Assembly (NCBI GenBank): GCA_037951105.1
Contig: JBAMJV010007975.1
Coordinates: forward strand, 62,001-126,000
Length of the DNA: 64,000 nt
Direction: 5' to 3'
Source: Echinarachnius parma
Taxonomy: Eukaryota; Echinodermata; Echinoidea; Clypeasteroida; Echinarachniidae
The notes under the pieces are model-generated. The model did no database searches. It was not told the origin of the DNA and saw nothing but the letters and a program-made list of their open reading frames with translations. Below, in pieces: positions 48,745 through 60,700 of the stretch. Numbering within the stretch: position 1 is the first letter of the stretch; each line of letters begins with the position of its first letter. The translations under genes were made by a program, and so were the position numbers.

Positions 48745-51700
48745 GGGGGGGGGGGGGAAATTTGCCCCAAGCTCCCAATTGTTTCCATGGTCTGTATCAT
48801 TGCATGTAAACAAACCTGTCTATATAGACCACCTGCCAGGTGGGACCACTTTTTACAACTCTCTTAAATAAATTGTTGTTCTAATTAATGTACACACCTC
48901 TTGGTAATCATTGACTATGGCCAGCTCGATGTACTTTGTTTCAGTCTGCAAGTCTCTCTTGCTTCTAGAATGATGTGGTGTCTTCTGGATTCCGGGGTCC
49001 TGGTAGTCCTCTTCAAACCCTGCAGTGGAACAATAAAAAGATTAACTATTTTATGCACACTTTGGTTTAAAAACTATGGTTTAAAAACTATGGGGTGCCA
49101 TTCGTACACCGATGATGGAGAAGGAATGTACACTGTTTACCTTTTAACAATGTCAAAGCTGCACATTAGCTTTTAAAAGGATCTATACTTTGTTGGCATG
49201 TGCAGAGAGTGATGAGTAGTTGATCAAATGTGTAGTTTTGTGATTTGATATGTCCTCCAAGTACAGTATTGTGTGAAAATTCAACGTTAAATGGATGCTA
49301 TATGGCCAAGTAATGAACTCATTGGGGATTTTGTACACAGTTATGACCATTTCAGTGGATAGTTGAAAATCTGAACACTTCAATCGTGAATATTTTTTTA
49401 AAAATTTGAATCGCACAAGTTTTGCAGCCAGTGGATCGTAGCCGCCGTAGCGGGGTCCAAGTTGTTTAGGTTTGGGTTTTGGTTGCCAGGTGGGCGAAGG
49501 ATGGGGCATTTATAGATGACGTGATTGGCAGTTTGTTCTGGTGAGCCACATGTGCAGCCCATGAAGGTCTAAAGCCCCCAGCAGTGCATGCTGGCACTGA
49601 ATCTGCCGACGATGCCTGTATGGAGCCTGTTGAGGTTGACCCAGTCTCTTCGGGGTGGCAGTTTTGTATTGTTGGCTTTTGAAATAACACCTACATGTAC
49701 ATGTAGGTAATATTTTTGTAATTTGATTGCAAAAGTTTGGGTCTTCAAGTATATACATGTTGAAGAATCTTGAAGAAAACTAGATGGATCTTCGATTGCG
49801 CGCAATCGAAAATTATGCCTCCGCTATCACGCGATTTTAATATCAAGCCCAAATTAACATGCACTGATTTAATTTTTAAAAATATTTTTCATATATTTTG
49901 AGTCCTGTGACCTTGACCATATGACCCCAATCTTTGATGGCTCCCTAAAAAACATTCAGGTACCAAGTTTGATTGAAATCTGACATTTAGTTCTTGAGAT
50001 TTTGGCATTACAAGTTTTTTTGCATTTATAATGAGTCCCGTGACCTTGACCTCAACCTCATGACCCCAACATTTTATGGCTACGCTGACTCTTTGATACA
50101 TTCAGGTACCGAGTTTGATTGAAATCTGACATTCAGTTCTTGAAATTTTACCATTACAAGCCATTTTCGCATACATATTGAGTCCTGTGACCTTGACCTT
50201 TGACCTTATGACCCCCCAAATCTACTCAGATCAGTGGCACCCTGATATGTACACTCATACCAAGTTTGAAATTGATCCGTCAACCGGTTCTTGAGATATC
50301 GCAAGAACGAGGCATTTTTGTGCATACATAAAGTCCTGTGACCTTGACCTTTGACCTCATGAACCCCAAAATCTAATCAGATCATTGCCACCCCAATATC
50401 TACACTAATATCAAGTTTGAATTTGATCCGTCAACCAGTTCTTGAGATATCGCGAGAACGAGGCATTTTTGCATATATATTGAGTCCTGTGACCTTGACC
50501 TCTGACCTCATGACCCCTAAAATCTAATCAGATCATTGTCACCCCAATATGTACACTCATACCAAGTTTGAAATTGATCCGTCAACTGGTTCTTGAGATA
50601 TGGCGAGAACGAAAACGGGACGGATGGACGGACGGACGGACGGATGGACGGACGGACAACCCGAAAACATAATGCCTCCGGCCACTTCGTTGGCGGAGGC
50701 ATAAAAATACAGATAATTCACATCTTCTAAAGTTTAACATACATTGTATTTGTAATACAATTTTAAAAACTATTTTCCCAAAACTCTTCACAGGCCCTTC
50801 ATTTCAAGTGCATTATTAATCACATTTTTTTTAATCAACCAAGGTCTATAAAATCCATATTCTTATAAACAGGAACCATCCATAAATATGTAAGTTACCT
50901 AATGAACAACAAAAAGTAAATGATGAAATAATATAATATTTTAAGTGTATAACTACAGTTTACATAATGATGGTGATAATAAAGTTGGGTACATTGGTCG
51001 GACTGATTGGGGGGGGGGGGGGGGGGGGGCGCACAACTTATTGGGGGGGGGGGGGGGCACACAACTTATTGGGGGCACACCTTATGTATTTTCCAAATTT
51101 TTTTGTATAAATGGTACCATTATGTTTTCAATTGTTTTTCTCAAATTATTGTGTGCCCCCCAAAGCATTTCCACTGAATGTATAGCAATGCTGCTGCAAC
51201 ATACATGTAATGTAACTTCAACTTTACATGACATACGAGCGTGTGAAGATGCTACGCAGTACGTGTTCACGTAAGTGCTAATGTATTGCCCTCGGGAGAT
51301 TCAGTGCTATGATTGCTCCAGGAGTATCTATTCCATCTTTTTTATATTTTTCTTTTTTTTGGCAATGTCTTTCTGAGATGCATGGACGGCCATGATTGAT
51401 CTGCATTGGAGATTTGAAAGGGGCTACCTTTTCTTGCCTAGCTGTGCTTCAAGGCTTATGACATTTTTGTTGCCTATTGCAGCGCTCAAAATTAGCATAG
51501 GCCCGCTGGCCCGGGGCCACTAAAAATTAGCTACGGGCCATCACATTTCATTGATCCTGAATTCTACTGGCCCGTTCGGGCAACCAAATTTAACATAATT
51601 TGTTATGTTTTTCTTTGTTTGGGGCCACCAGATTTAGGTTTTGGGCCACTCAAAGTTGAAAATTATTTTTTTTTTATTTGCCCTACTGGGCCACAAGGCA

Positions 51701-54700
51701 AAAAGGTTAATTTCTAGCATTGCCTATTGGCAAAATTACTCTATGAAGTTTTGATTCTTTTTTGGGGGCTAGAGTTTCATGCCATTTCTGGACAGGTCTA
51801 ATTAGCTGATGATCAATGAGGATATAAATCAGAACAAAAATTGTATTATTTTGAAGATTACTCAGCACTATAATGCATATTATTGCCAATATGTTCCTAA
51901 ATGTTATTTACTGTGTAGGTGTACTGTATACTGGTCATTTTAAATGTTAAGTACAAAATTGGTTTGATGAGATTTAATTGAAATCAATCAACAAGACTGA
52001 CAAAAAATACATTTCGGCTTGAAGTGATTTAGACCCTTAAATAAAACAAGTGCCCCTGTAAAATCATAAAGAAAATATTATTAAAATGCAAATCAAATCT
52101 TAGGGCAAGCATGCTTGAAAAGTAGTCCTTGCAGTATCTTTTTCCTGATCTCCAAGAATTCTACCATAAAAGGCATCATTGAATCTTAACTATTAAGTTG
52201 TTAATGCTAACTTACAAGTTTAAGTTTAGAATTCAATTTGACCAGAAACTCACTACAAGCTATAAATGAAGTCTTTTCCTGTACACATTCCAAGTCCCCT
52301 CATCGCGTCAACTTATTTAAAGCTTACTTCTACGAGCTGATGTCCTCCCACATACATCCCTTCCTAATCATAACTAAAAACATTTTACTTTGTTAAGTCT
52401 TATAGCGCCAAATCATAAAATGTGAAAATAAAAATGCACTAAATTGTATTCAGCATCTATAGAGTTGCAGATCTCTGGGATCTAAAATGACATCAAAATG
52501 CATTTTAGATGAGGGCGCTTTGCAGCTATCCTCAACGATCTAGTCAACCCCCTGAGGGGGTGTTTACAAAGATTGTATGTTGAACTTAACTCTAAGTTGG
52601 ACCTAACTATTATGGAAAGCCATATGTAGCCTTGGAATACAATATATTCAAAGGCAACAAAGCAGAGAATTTTGACTTTTCATAAATGTTGCATCAAGAA
52701 CATGAAATCTCCTTGATAATAGAAAATATTAATGATATGAATCAACATGTTATGCCTTTGAAAACGGACTTTTACAATAATTGTTCAAAGAAACTTATGG
52801 CTTTCCATACTTTTCAAGTCCAACTTAGAGTTAAGTTCAACTCAGGATCTTTATGAAACACCCCCAGGTCCCTAGTGACATACATGTACATGAACATAAA
52901 GCTTTTTACAATTTTCACGTATATAGGAATGTACATACATGTAAATGAAAAAAAAAAACTGCTAAAAATAGCTTATCTACTGTAAAATCACCTGTAAAAT
53001 GTTGAAAATAAACAGCTCAATGTCCCAGGCTTTTATTGACTCTTGAAGTGATTATCACCACAGATGGTAAAGCTCTGATTCTAATGATTGGAAAATCTGC
53101 ACCGTCTGCTTATGATTACATTTGAAGGCTCAGTATTACATGCAAATCAGTTCTATAGCATTGGGGATGTTTATTGGGGATTAATAACCAACTATTAAAC
53201 ACTTTAAACTGTAGAGAAGCATCTGATGTTGGTAAAACACCATTGTGCATATAAATCTAGGGTCCTATTAATAGATTCTATACATCTGATTTAAGTCCAT
53301 AGTAGTAGTACAGCTTAATATGATACCTAGATATTGATTATCCTATACATACATTTCTCATTATTTTCACAATATACCCCCCCCCCTGTTTCTGAGGTTG
53401 CCTGTATCCGTTAATTTGACACACTTTTGTCTCCACTATCCCTCGTTATCGCACTTCTTTTGTTCCTGTCTACTCTAGCCTGCTCCTGTATTACCCTCTC
53501 CTACATTAGCCGTCCCCCGTCCTTTTGTTCTTGTTCACCTTAGCTTGTTCCTGTTTCCACCTTCTTTCTACCCGTTTATGTATATAATATTGTTTTGCAG
53601 TATATTAGTCCTCATTTATCTCTGCCTAGACAAAGGATCTGCCAGATTCGAAAGCTCGGCTACATTGACTTATATTTGATTACACTTGCCTTTAAAAGCG
53701 GATAAGCAGTTTTCAGCAGTTTTAACGTATTTTATTAACATTTATTTAATTAGCTTTACTCTCTGACTTACCCCATGACCTCTGATCATGTTTGTCCTCA
53801 TGTCTGTACACCACATGTTCCTCACTGGAGTCTACTAACGGCTCGATGTAAAAGCTTTCCCCGTCTATATTAATCACCCCTCTACCAAAAGAACAGAAAA
53901 CAGCAAGACACATATTTAATAAATGATATGCCTCTTAATTGATACAGAAAAGCAAAATAAACATCATGAGTATACAACAAGTGGTTCTTCACACATGAGA
54001 ACAATTATTAAACATGTATGAAGCATAAGGAGCCAATCAACAGCTAGATGCAGAAGCTCTCCCTGTCAGTATTAATCACGCCACTATTGATAAAACAAAT
54101 AGGAACATTACAAAAATGGTTTAATAGGACAATATTAACCACACCTCTTCCTGCAGAAAACAATAAGAAACAGAATAAAGAGGTTCAGGAACAAGGCATG
54201 GTTCGATACACATGCTATCAACTATGAAGTATGAAGAGTCAATCAACGGCTCGAAGTAGGAGCTCTCCCCATCAATAATCACGCCACTATCGGTGAAACA
54301 AAAAGAAACACCGATAAAATATATGGTTTTAATAGGACAGTACTAATCACACATCTTCCTGCAGAACACAATAAGAAACAGAATAAAAGGGGTTCTGGTG
54401 CAAGGCATGGCTCGATACACATGCTGATAACTTTGAAGTACCGTATGAAGAGTCGATCAACGGCTCGATGCAGCTTCGTTCAATGTCATTATTTAGCACG
54501 CCTCTATGGAGATGAAACAAAAAGAAACACTGATAAAATATATGGTTTAATAGGACAGTACTAATCACACCTCTTCCTGCAGAAAACAATAAGAAACAGA
54601 ATAAAAGGGGTTCCGGTGCAAAGCATGGCTCGATACACATGCTATCAACTATGAAGTATGAGGAGTCAATCAACGGCTCGAAGTAGGGGCTCTCCCCGTC

Positions 54701-57700
54701 AATAATCACGCCACTATCGGTGAAACAAAGAGGAACATGAAATATATGGTTTAATAGGACAGCATTAATCACACCTCTTCTTGCAGAAAACAATAAGATA
54801 CAGAATATAGAGGTTCTGGTGCAAAGCATGGCTCGATACACATGCCATCAACTATGAAGTATGAGGAGTCAATCAACGGCTCGATGCAGCTTCGTTCAGT
54901 GTCATAATTTATCACGCCTCTATAGAGATGAAACAAAAAGAAACACCGATAAAATATATGGTTTAATAGGACAACATTAATCACACCGCTTCCTGCAGAA
55001 AACAATAAGAAATAGAATAAAACGGGTTCCGGTGCAAGGCATGGTTCGATACACGTGCTATCAACTATGAAGTATGAAGAGTCGATCAATGACTCGATGC
55101 AGCTTCTTTAAATGTCATCATTTATCACGCCTCTATGGAGATGAAACAAAAAGAAACATTGATCAAAATATGTGGTTTAATAGGACAACATTAATCACAC
55201 CGCTTCCTGCAGAAAACAATAAGAAACAGAAGGAGCAGGGCATGGCTCGATACACATGCTGATAATTATGAGGCATTTTAAGCTAAATAACAGTACTGGG
55301 AAACGCCCAACACACAAAAAATGAAAAATAAGCCTTCATCACCTACATGTACCACGTGAAAGAATATATCATAACTTAGATGCTGATGTAAAGATTTGGA
55401 CAAAAATGCATTGAAATTGACTAATTGAGCATTAAAAGGTTTTAAATTAAAACGATCTTTGACAAAGTTCAATTCAACCGCTTGCGGAACCGCATATAAG
55501 CTGCGTGCAAAAGATTATGCTAGCGCACAGTATGCAGGCTTGTCGATATCTCCAACCCAGCGCTAGCGGCGCGGACAGGTGTGAACGGATGGTGAATTTA
55601 GATCAAATTTCACTGGCGTGCATTGAATATCCTCCGATATTTCTGCATTCAACAATACTATGGTGCACTTTTACCACACACGCCCTTTTTTATACATAGA
55701 TATTCAACAATACTGATAAATTTTTTCGGCCAATATAGATGTTTTCGGGTAACTTTCCCAATACTGTTATTTGGCTTTAAGGAGCCTATCAGCAGCTCAA
55801 TCTAGTCGCTCTCTCCCTATCGACATCAAGCATGCCTCTTGCGATACGTCTTGCGATAAAATACCCAAAAGCATTCACATGCTACCAGTAATAAGGAATC
55901 ATGAATCTCTCAGTGATCTGTACTAATATTAACCACGCCTCTATCAATAAATAAATCACAACAAAAAGAAACATCATAATTATACAGATGTGTGAATGCA
56001 AGGCGTTGTTCCATAGGCACGCTAACAATTATGTGGAGTTAGGACTTTATCATCAATCAGCATCAACATTGACCACGCCTTTATTAATACATCAGATAAA
56101 AAGAAATATATATTAATGAAATATATCATGTTGTTCAAAAGAGGTATATCACCACATCTCTATGATACAGAAGAGACAAAGGAATATATGTAACCGGCTA
56201 TAGGAAAACCCTGCACTTGTCGGTAAAAATCAAAATGTAGATTTGCATACCATAAAAAAAGGCCTCATCACAAGCTTCATTCTACAAAATTGGTCAATAT
56301 TTGGCAAAGATATGACTGTTCCAATTGTACAAACATAGGTCTTTTATGTACATTTGTACATTATGTAAACTTAAAATGCCCATATCTTCAAAACATGAAT
56401 TGCAGACAAGTGCAGGGTTTTGCTATAGCCAGCCACATATATACTAATACAAGGTGTGGTTCAATACTCAATAGACATGTGTACAATGATCAGGGTGTGG
56501 CAATAGTGGCATACATACATAATTATCCATAATAAACATTAATAATGCATTCAGAATATAAAGGGATGAGATGAATTTTCTCTCAAGCAATATGCATTTT
56601 TTTGCAAACAAGTTAGCAAAAATAGATTCACAAAATGTGAGTGAGATTATATAGGCTTATCATATAAAGTCAGTATTAGGGAAAGATAGAAAGGGGGAAA
56701 GAAGGGAGAAGAGAGGGGGAAGAGGGGAAGAGGGGGGATAAAGATTTTTTTAAAGAGGTTATTCAATATAAAGAAACAAGAAGATGGATCATAAGAGGAT
56801 AAGAGAGATCAAGAGAGGATATTGAAGAGACTATAATACCTAGAGAAGAACTGACAATAAAAATACACATTTAAGACACTGGGGAATGGTTTAGGAGATT
56901 GCCCTCATCATTAAAAAAAAAATACTGACTAGTAAAACCAGCAACAACAATATGAAACAGGAGAATCAAGCTAGACATTATGGAAAATGAAGGGAAAGGA
57001 GAAACCTAAAAAATAACACTTCAATATTCATACATATTTAATGACACCCTTGTAAGGCGTTAACGAACATGAATAATTCTACAATTTACTTATATAAGAC
57101 AGCACTTCGAAAGGACAGAAACGTCAGATAGGATACGGAGGATCCTCCCAAGATAATCCTCATTTCAATTGCAAATGCTGCCAAATATCGGCAGCAAAAT
57201 CGACAACACATGCGGCTTAAACCATCACATTAATATTTGGCAGGTCTGACAAATCCCTAGATACACAAAACATGCTAATGATGGAGAGACCGTTTCACCT
57301 GGAATAACACCAGAATTAAAGGGATCTAGTAACTTTGTTGACAAGTGCAAAAAGTGATGAGTGATTAATAAAATGTGTATTGCTGTGGTCTGGTACATGT
57401 CCACAAAGTAATGTGTGAAAATTTCACGTTTATTGGATGTTTTTTGGCCGAGAAATGAGCAAAAATGCAAAGTGATATTCACTAACTCATTGCATACATG
57501 GCTTAAATTATCCCATAGACAGTTTAAAATCTGAACACTTCAATCGCAAATATCTTTTGAATGAAATGGAAAATTGAAAAACAGAAACATGTCCCGTGCT
57601 TTTATTGTTGATATGGATATGACAAGGTATGAGAGAATCACTAGAGTTCCGAGTAAGTTTTGAGGATTTGGACAATGTTACTAAATCCCTTTAAAACTCT

Positions 57701-60700
57701 TATTCAACTATTTGTTATGCTTACTGTATCTTCACTATATGACTAAAATACAAGTACTTAAAAAGAAATATATTGTACATGTACATTCAAACCTGTGTAT
57801 AGTGACCATCTAAGGGAAACAAGGGCAGTTGTCACTCTAGACAGGTGACCTCTATAGACAGGTTTCATTAAAAAAAACAATTCTCTGCCACTATAGACAG
57901 GTGGCATGTAAGACAGGTTTGACTGTACATGTACATGTTTGGAAAGATTATTACTAAATCCTGATATTTAAAGAAGGAAGTTTAAGGTACATGCATGTAC
58001 ACCACACTTCAAAGGAAGAATGTTCAACGCAGTACACAGTACCAATCTTCTTTCCTTACTTATTTATCGCCATGGGAACCCTCAAGGACTATTGTCCACC
58101 CTAACAACAATTATTTACCTTATTCCGTGACACGTGCTGACGGCCACCGATGATTGGTTCATGTTTCTCACTTGTCCATGGTAGTAACAGTGATGCTGAG
58201 AAAAGAAAAGTAAAGAAAAAGGGGAAAAAACAGATCAAATTTAGATTATTATGATCTACATTTCTCACTTTATCACTTGACCATACAGTATTAACAGTGA
58301 CTGTGAGAAAAGCAAAGCAAAGAGGAAAAAAACAAAACACATTTAGATTATTATGATCAACAATCTACATTTCTCACTTCATCACTTGTCCATGGTAGTA
58401 ACAGTGATGCTGGGGGAAACAAATTTAGATTATTATTTCTTGATTCATCAGTAGATCATGGTAGTAACAGTGATGCTGGGGGAAAAAACAGAGTAAAAAG
58501 AAGAACAAACCAAAATTTAGATTATTATGATCTACATTTCTTGATTCATCACTTGACTGCACATGGTAGTAAAGTGATGCCAGAAAAAACAGAGAAAGAG
58601 AACACACAAATACATTTGTACTATTATAACAGTATGAAAAGTGAAATAAACACCTTGTGAAAACATAGTTTTCCTAATTTTTGCCCAGAAGGCTTCTAAT
58701 TCAGGGACTTTATTTCTGAATGAAAAGAAAACTTGGTTTGAATGTCAAGATTAAACCAAAATAATAACAATGGCAAATTGGCGACTGCTAGGTCACACAT
58801 TTCTGGCTTGCCTGACATTGTTTAGAACCATTAACCACGGCCCTGAATAGCGTTGACATCACACTTCAAATACTCCAAGTTCCCTATTTCCCCTCATGAT
58901 GTCATGGGGGGCATTCTCTAGATGATGTCATAGGTGGCTTTCCCCTAATCCCTTCCTTGACCTGGAAGACTGAGGGGAGGGAGGGGGGTGGGGGGGGGGG
59001 GGGGGTGTGGGATGTTGCATAAAGAGTTGTGAACAAGCGTATAAAAGGTGTGATTAATGGCAAGTCACCAAATTGTGCCCAAACATTGTTTGGAGCCATC
59101 ACCCATGGCAATGGATGGCTCTGGCGTCACGCTTCGGTACTCTATTGAGGAGCTGATTGGCCCTAAGGTTGTCTGCTATGTTACAGCTTTGTGATAGTGC
59201 TTATCAGGGGTGTCGATCCTGGGGGGGCAGGGGGGGCGGTCGCCCCCCCCAATGAAAATATTGGGGGGGCGAACATATCATTTCGCCCCCCCAATAATTC
59301 CGCAAATGAGGAAGAAAAAAATCGAGTGATATAATGCCAAAGAGGGGAAAGACACATTTATCAATAATTAATCTTCAAAATAGTCGTTTTTTAGTTTTAA
59401 AAGGACTGTAAATCTCTTTTTTGCCGCGCGCTTTGCGCGCATACAGTTTCTCATATTGCAAGTTTCATTTGGGTTGCGGGAACTCACCTTTTGAAATGTG
59501 TTGGGCAGCGTAATTTCTCAAACGCAGACCTCAAACGAAGTTTATTAAACCCTCATCTATAGATAGCACACCGTCACAGAAAATCAAATAATCTCGGTAC
59601 ATATGCGCTGAACACAAATCAAATTGGTATATCATGTCCCCCCACATTTGAAAAAGGAGCAGATTGTCCCCCTCCCTTTGTCATTATGTATGTTTGGTTC
59701 CATACCTATATACTTCATATTACGTGAAATTTCTGTCTCGGGTGTGCACCAAATCACACAATTTCACGCCCAAAAATACAAAAGCTCCCTACTGTGGGAG
59801 GGGGACACCCCCTCCCACACCCTCCCCCGCTCGGTCGCTTCGCTTCCTCGCAATGTCTCCCCTACACTTTTGAGAAATTGTTGACGCCATTGCTTAGTTT
59901 CATGGGAGCCCAATGCCCTAGACTATATCGATGGCTCTATAGTATACATGATCACGTGGATCCATCTCATGCAAAGCTCAGTCTTTTCCTCGCTATGCCC
60001 TTTAAAAATACGTTATGAGTAGGTTCACTATTTTATACAATTTTAACACCCATAGGAGCAAATGTCAGAAATCTAAAAGCTTCCGGGGGCTCCGCCCCCT
60101 GAACCCCCATTATTGTCCCCAAATTTGGGTGCCCCCCAAAGTCAGGTCTTCGAGCCATCAAGACACTTTCAATGAGCGCATAATAAAACTTCCGGGCATG
60201 CAATGTGGGGCTTTTAGCTCTCTCAGTGGTCACTCTGGAAAATTTTTCAAATTTCGCCCCCCCAATCTAAAAAACGGATCGACACCCCTGGTGCTTATTG
60301 TATGGAGGCTCCACTGCATTACTATGTACTACTTTTCTATTTTATTGAGTACTATTATCGTTAATCTTTAATCTTCTTCTATCATTCTTCTTTATTCTTC
60401 TTCTATCATTCTTCTGTATTCTTCTTCTCTCTTCTCTCTTTTCATCTATTCACTCCTTTGTGCCAGTGCAATTTACATGTAATTTAATGATTTGTTTTTC
60501 GGGGTAGACTGCTAGTGGTATTCGCTATGTATGTAGATTGTATGTATGTAGACTAGTCATATTTATTGTTTTGTAAATTTAAATGTTTTTACCATGTATA
60601 TTTATCATGTAGCAACTTGCCAAATCAATTTTCCCCTTTTTGTGGGACTGAATAAAATGAAATGAAATGAAATGAAATGAAATAAATGGGCAAATCTGAT

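Noticed and set aside
50517..50791. Frames rich in SVRPSVRPS
   Set aside because: Translation of the GGAC tandem tract at the end of the 49813-50704 repeat.
54347..55089. Long minus-strand frames of 164 and 106 codons with repeated IEPLIDSS blocks, looking like a repeat protein
   Set aside because: They are read-through of the exon-3 duplication array including intron and acceptor sequence; no start context or family, and the period is that of the array.
59624..60371. Several overlapping frames that might be a hAT transposase
   Set aside because: Short, mutually overlapping, without any transposase motif such as a BED finger or hATC region; the element is non-autonomous.
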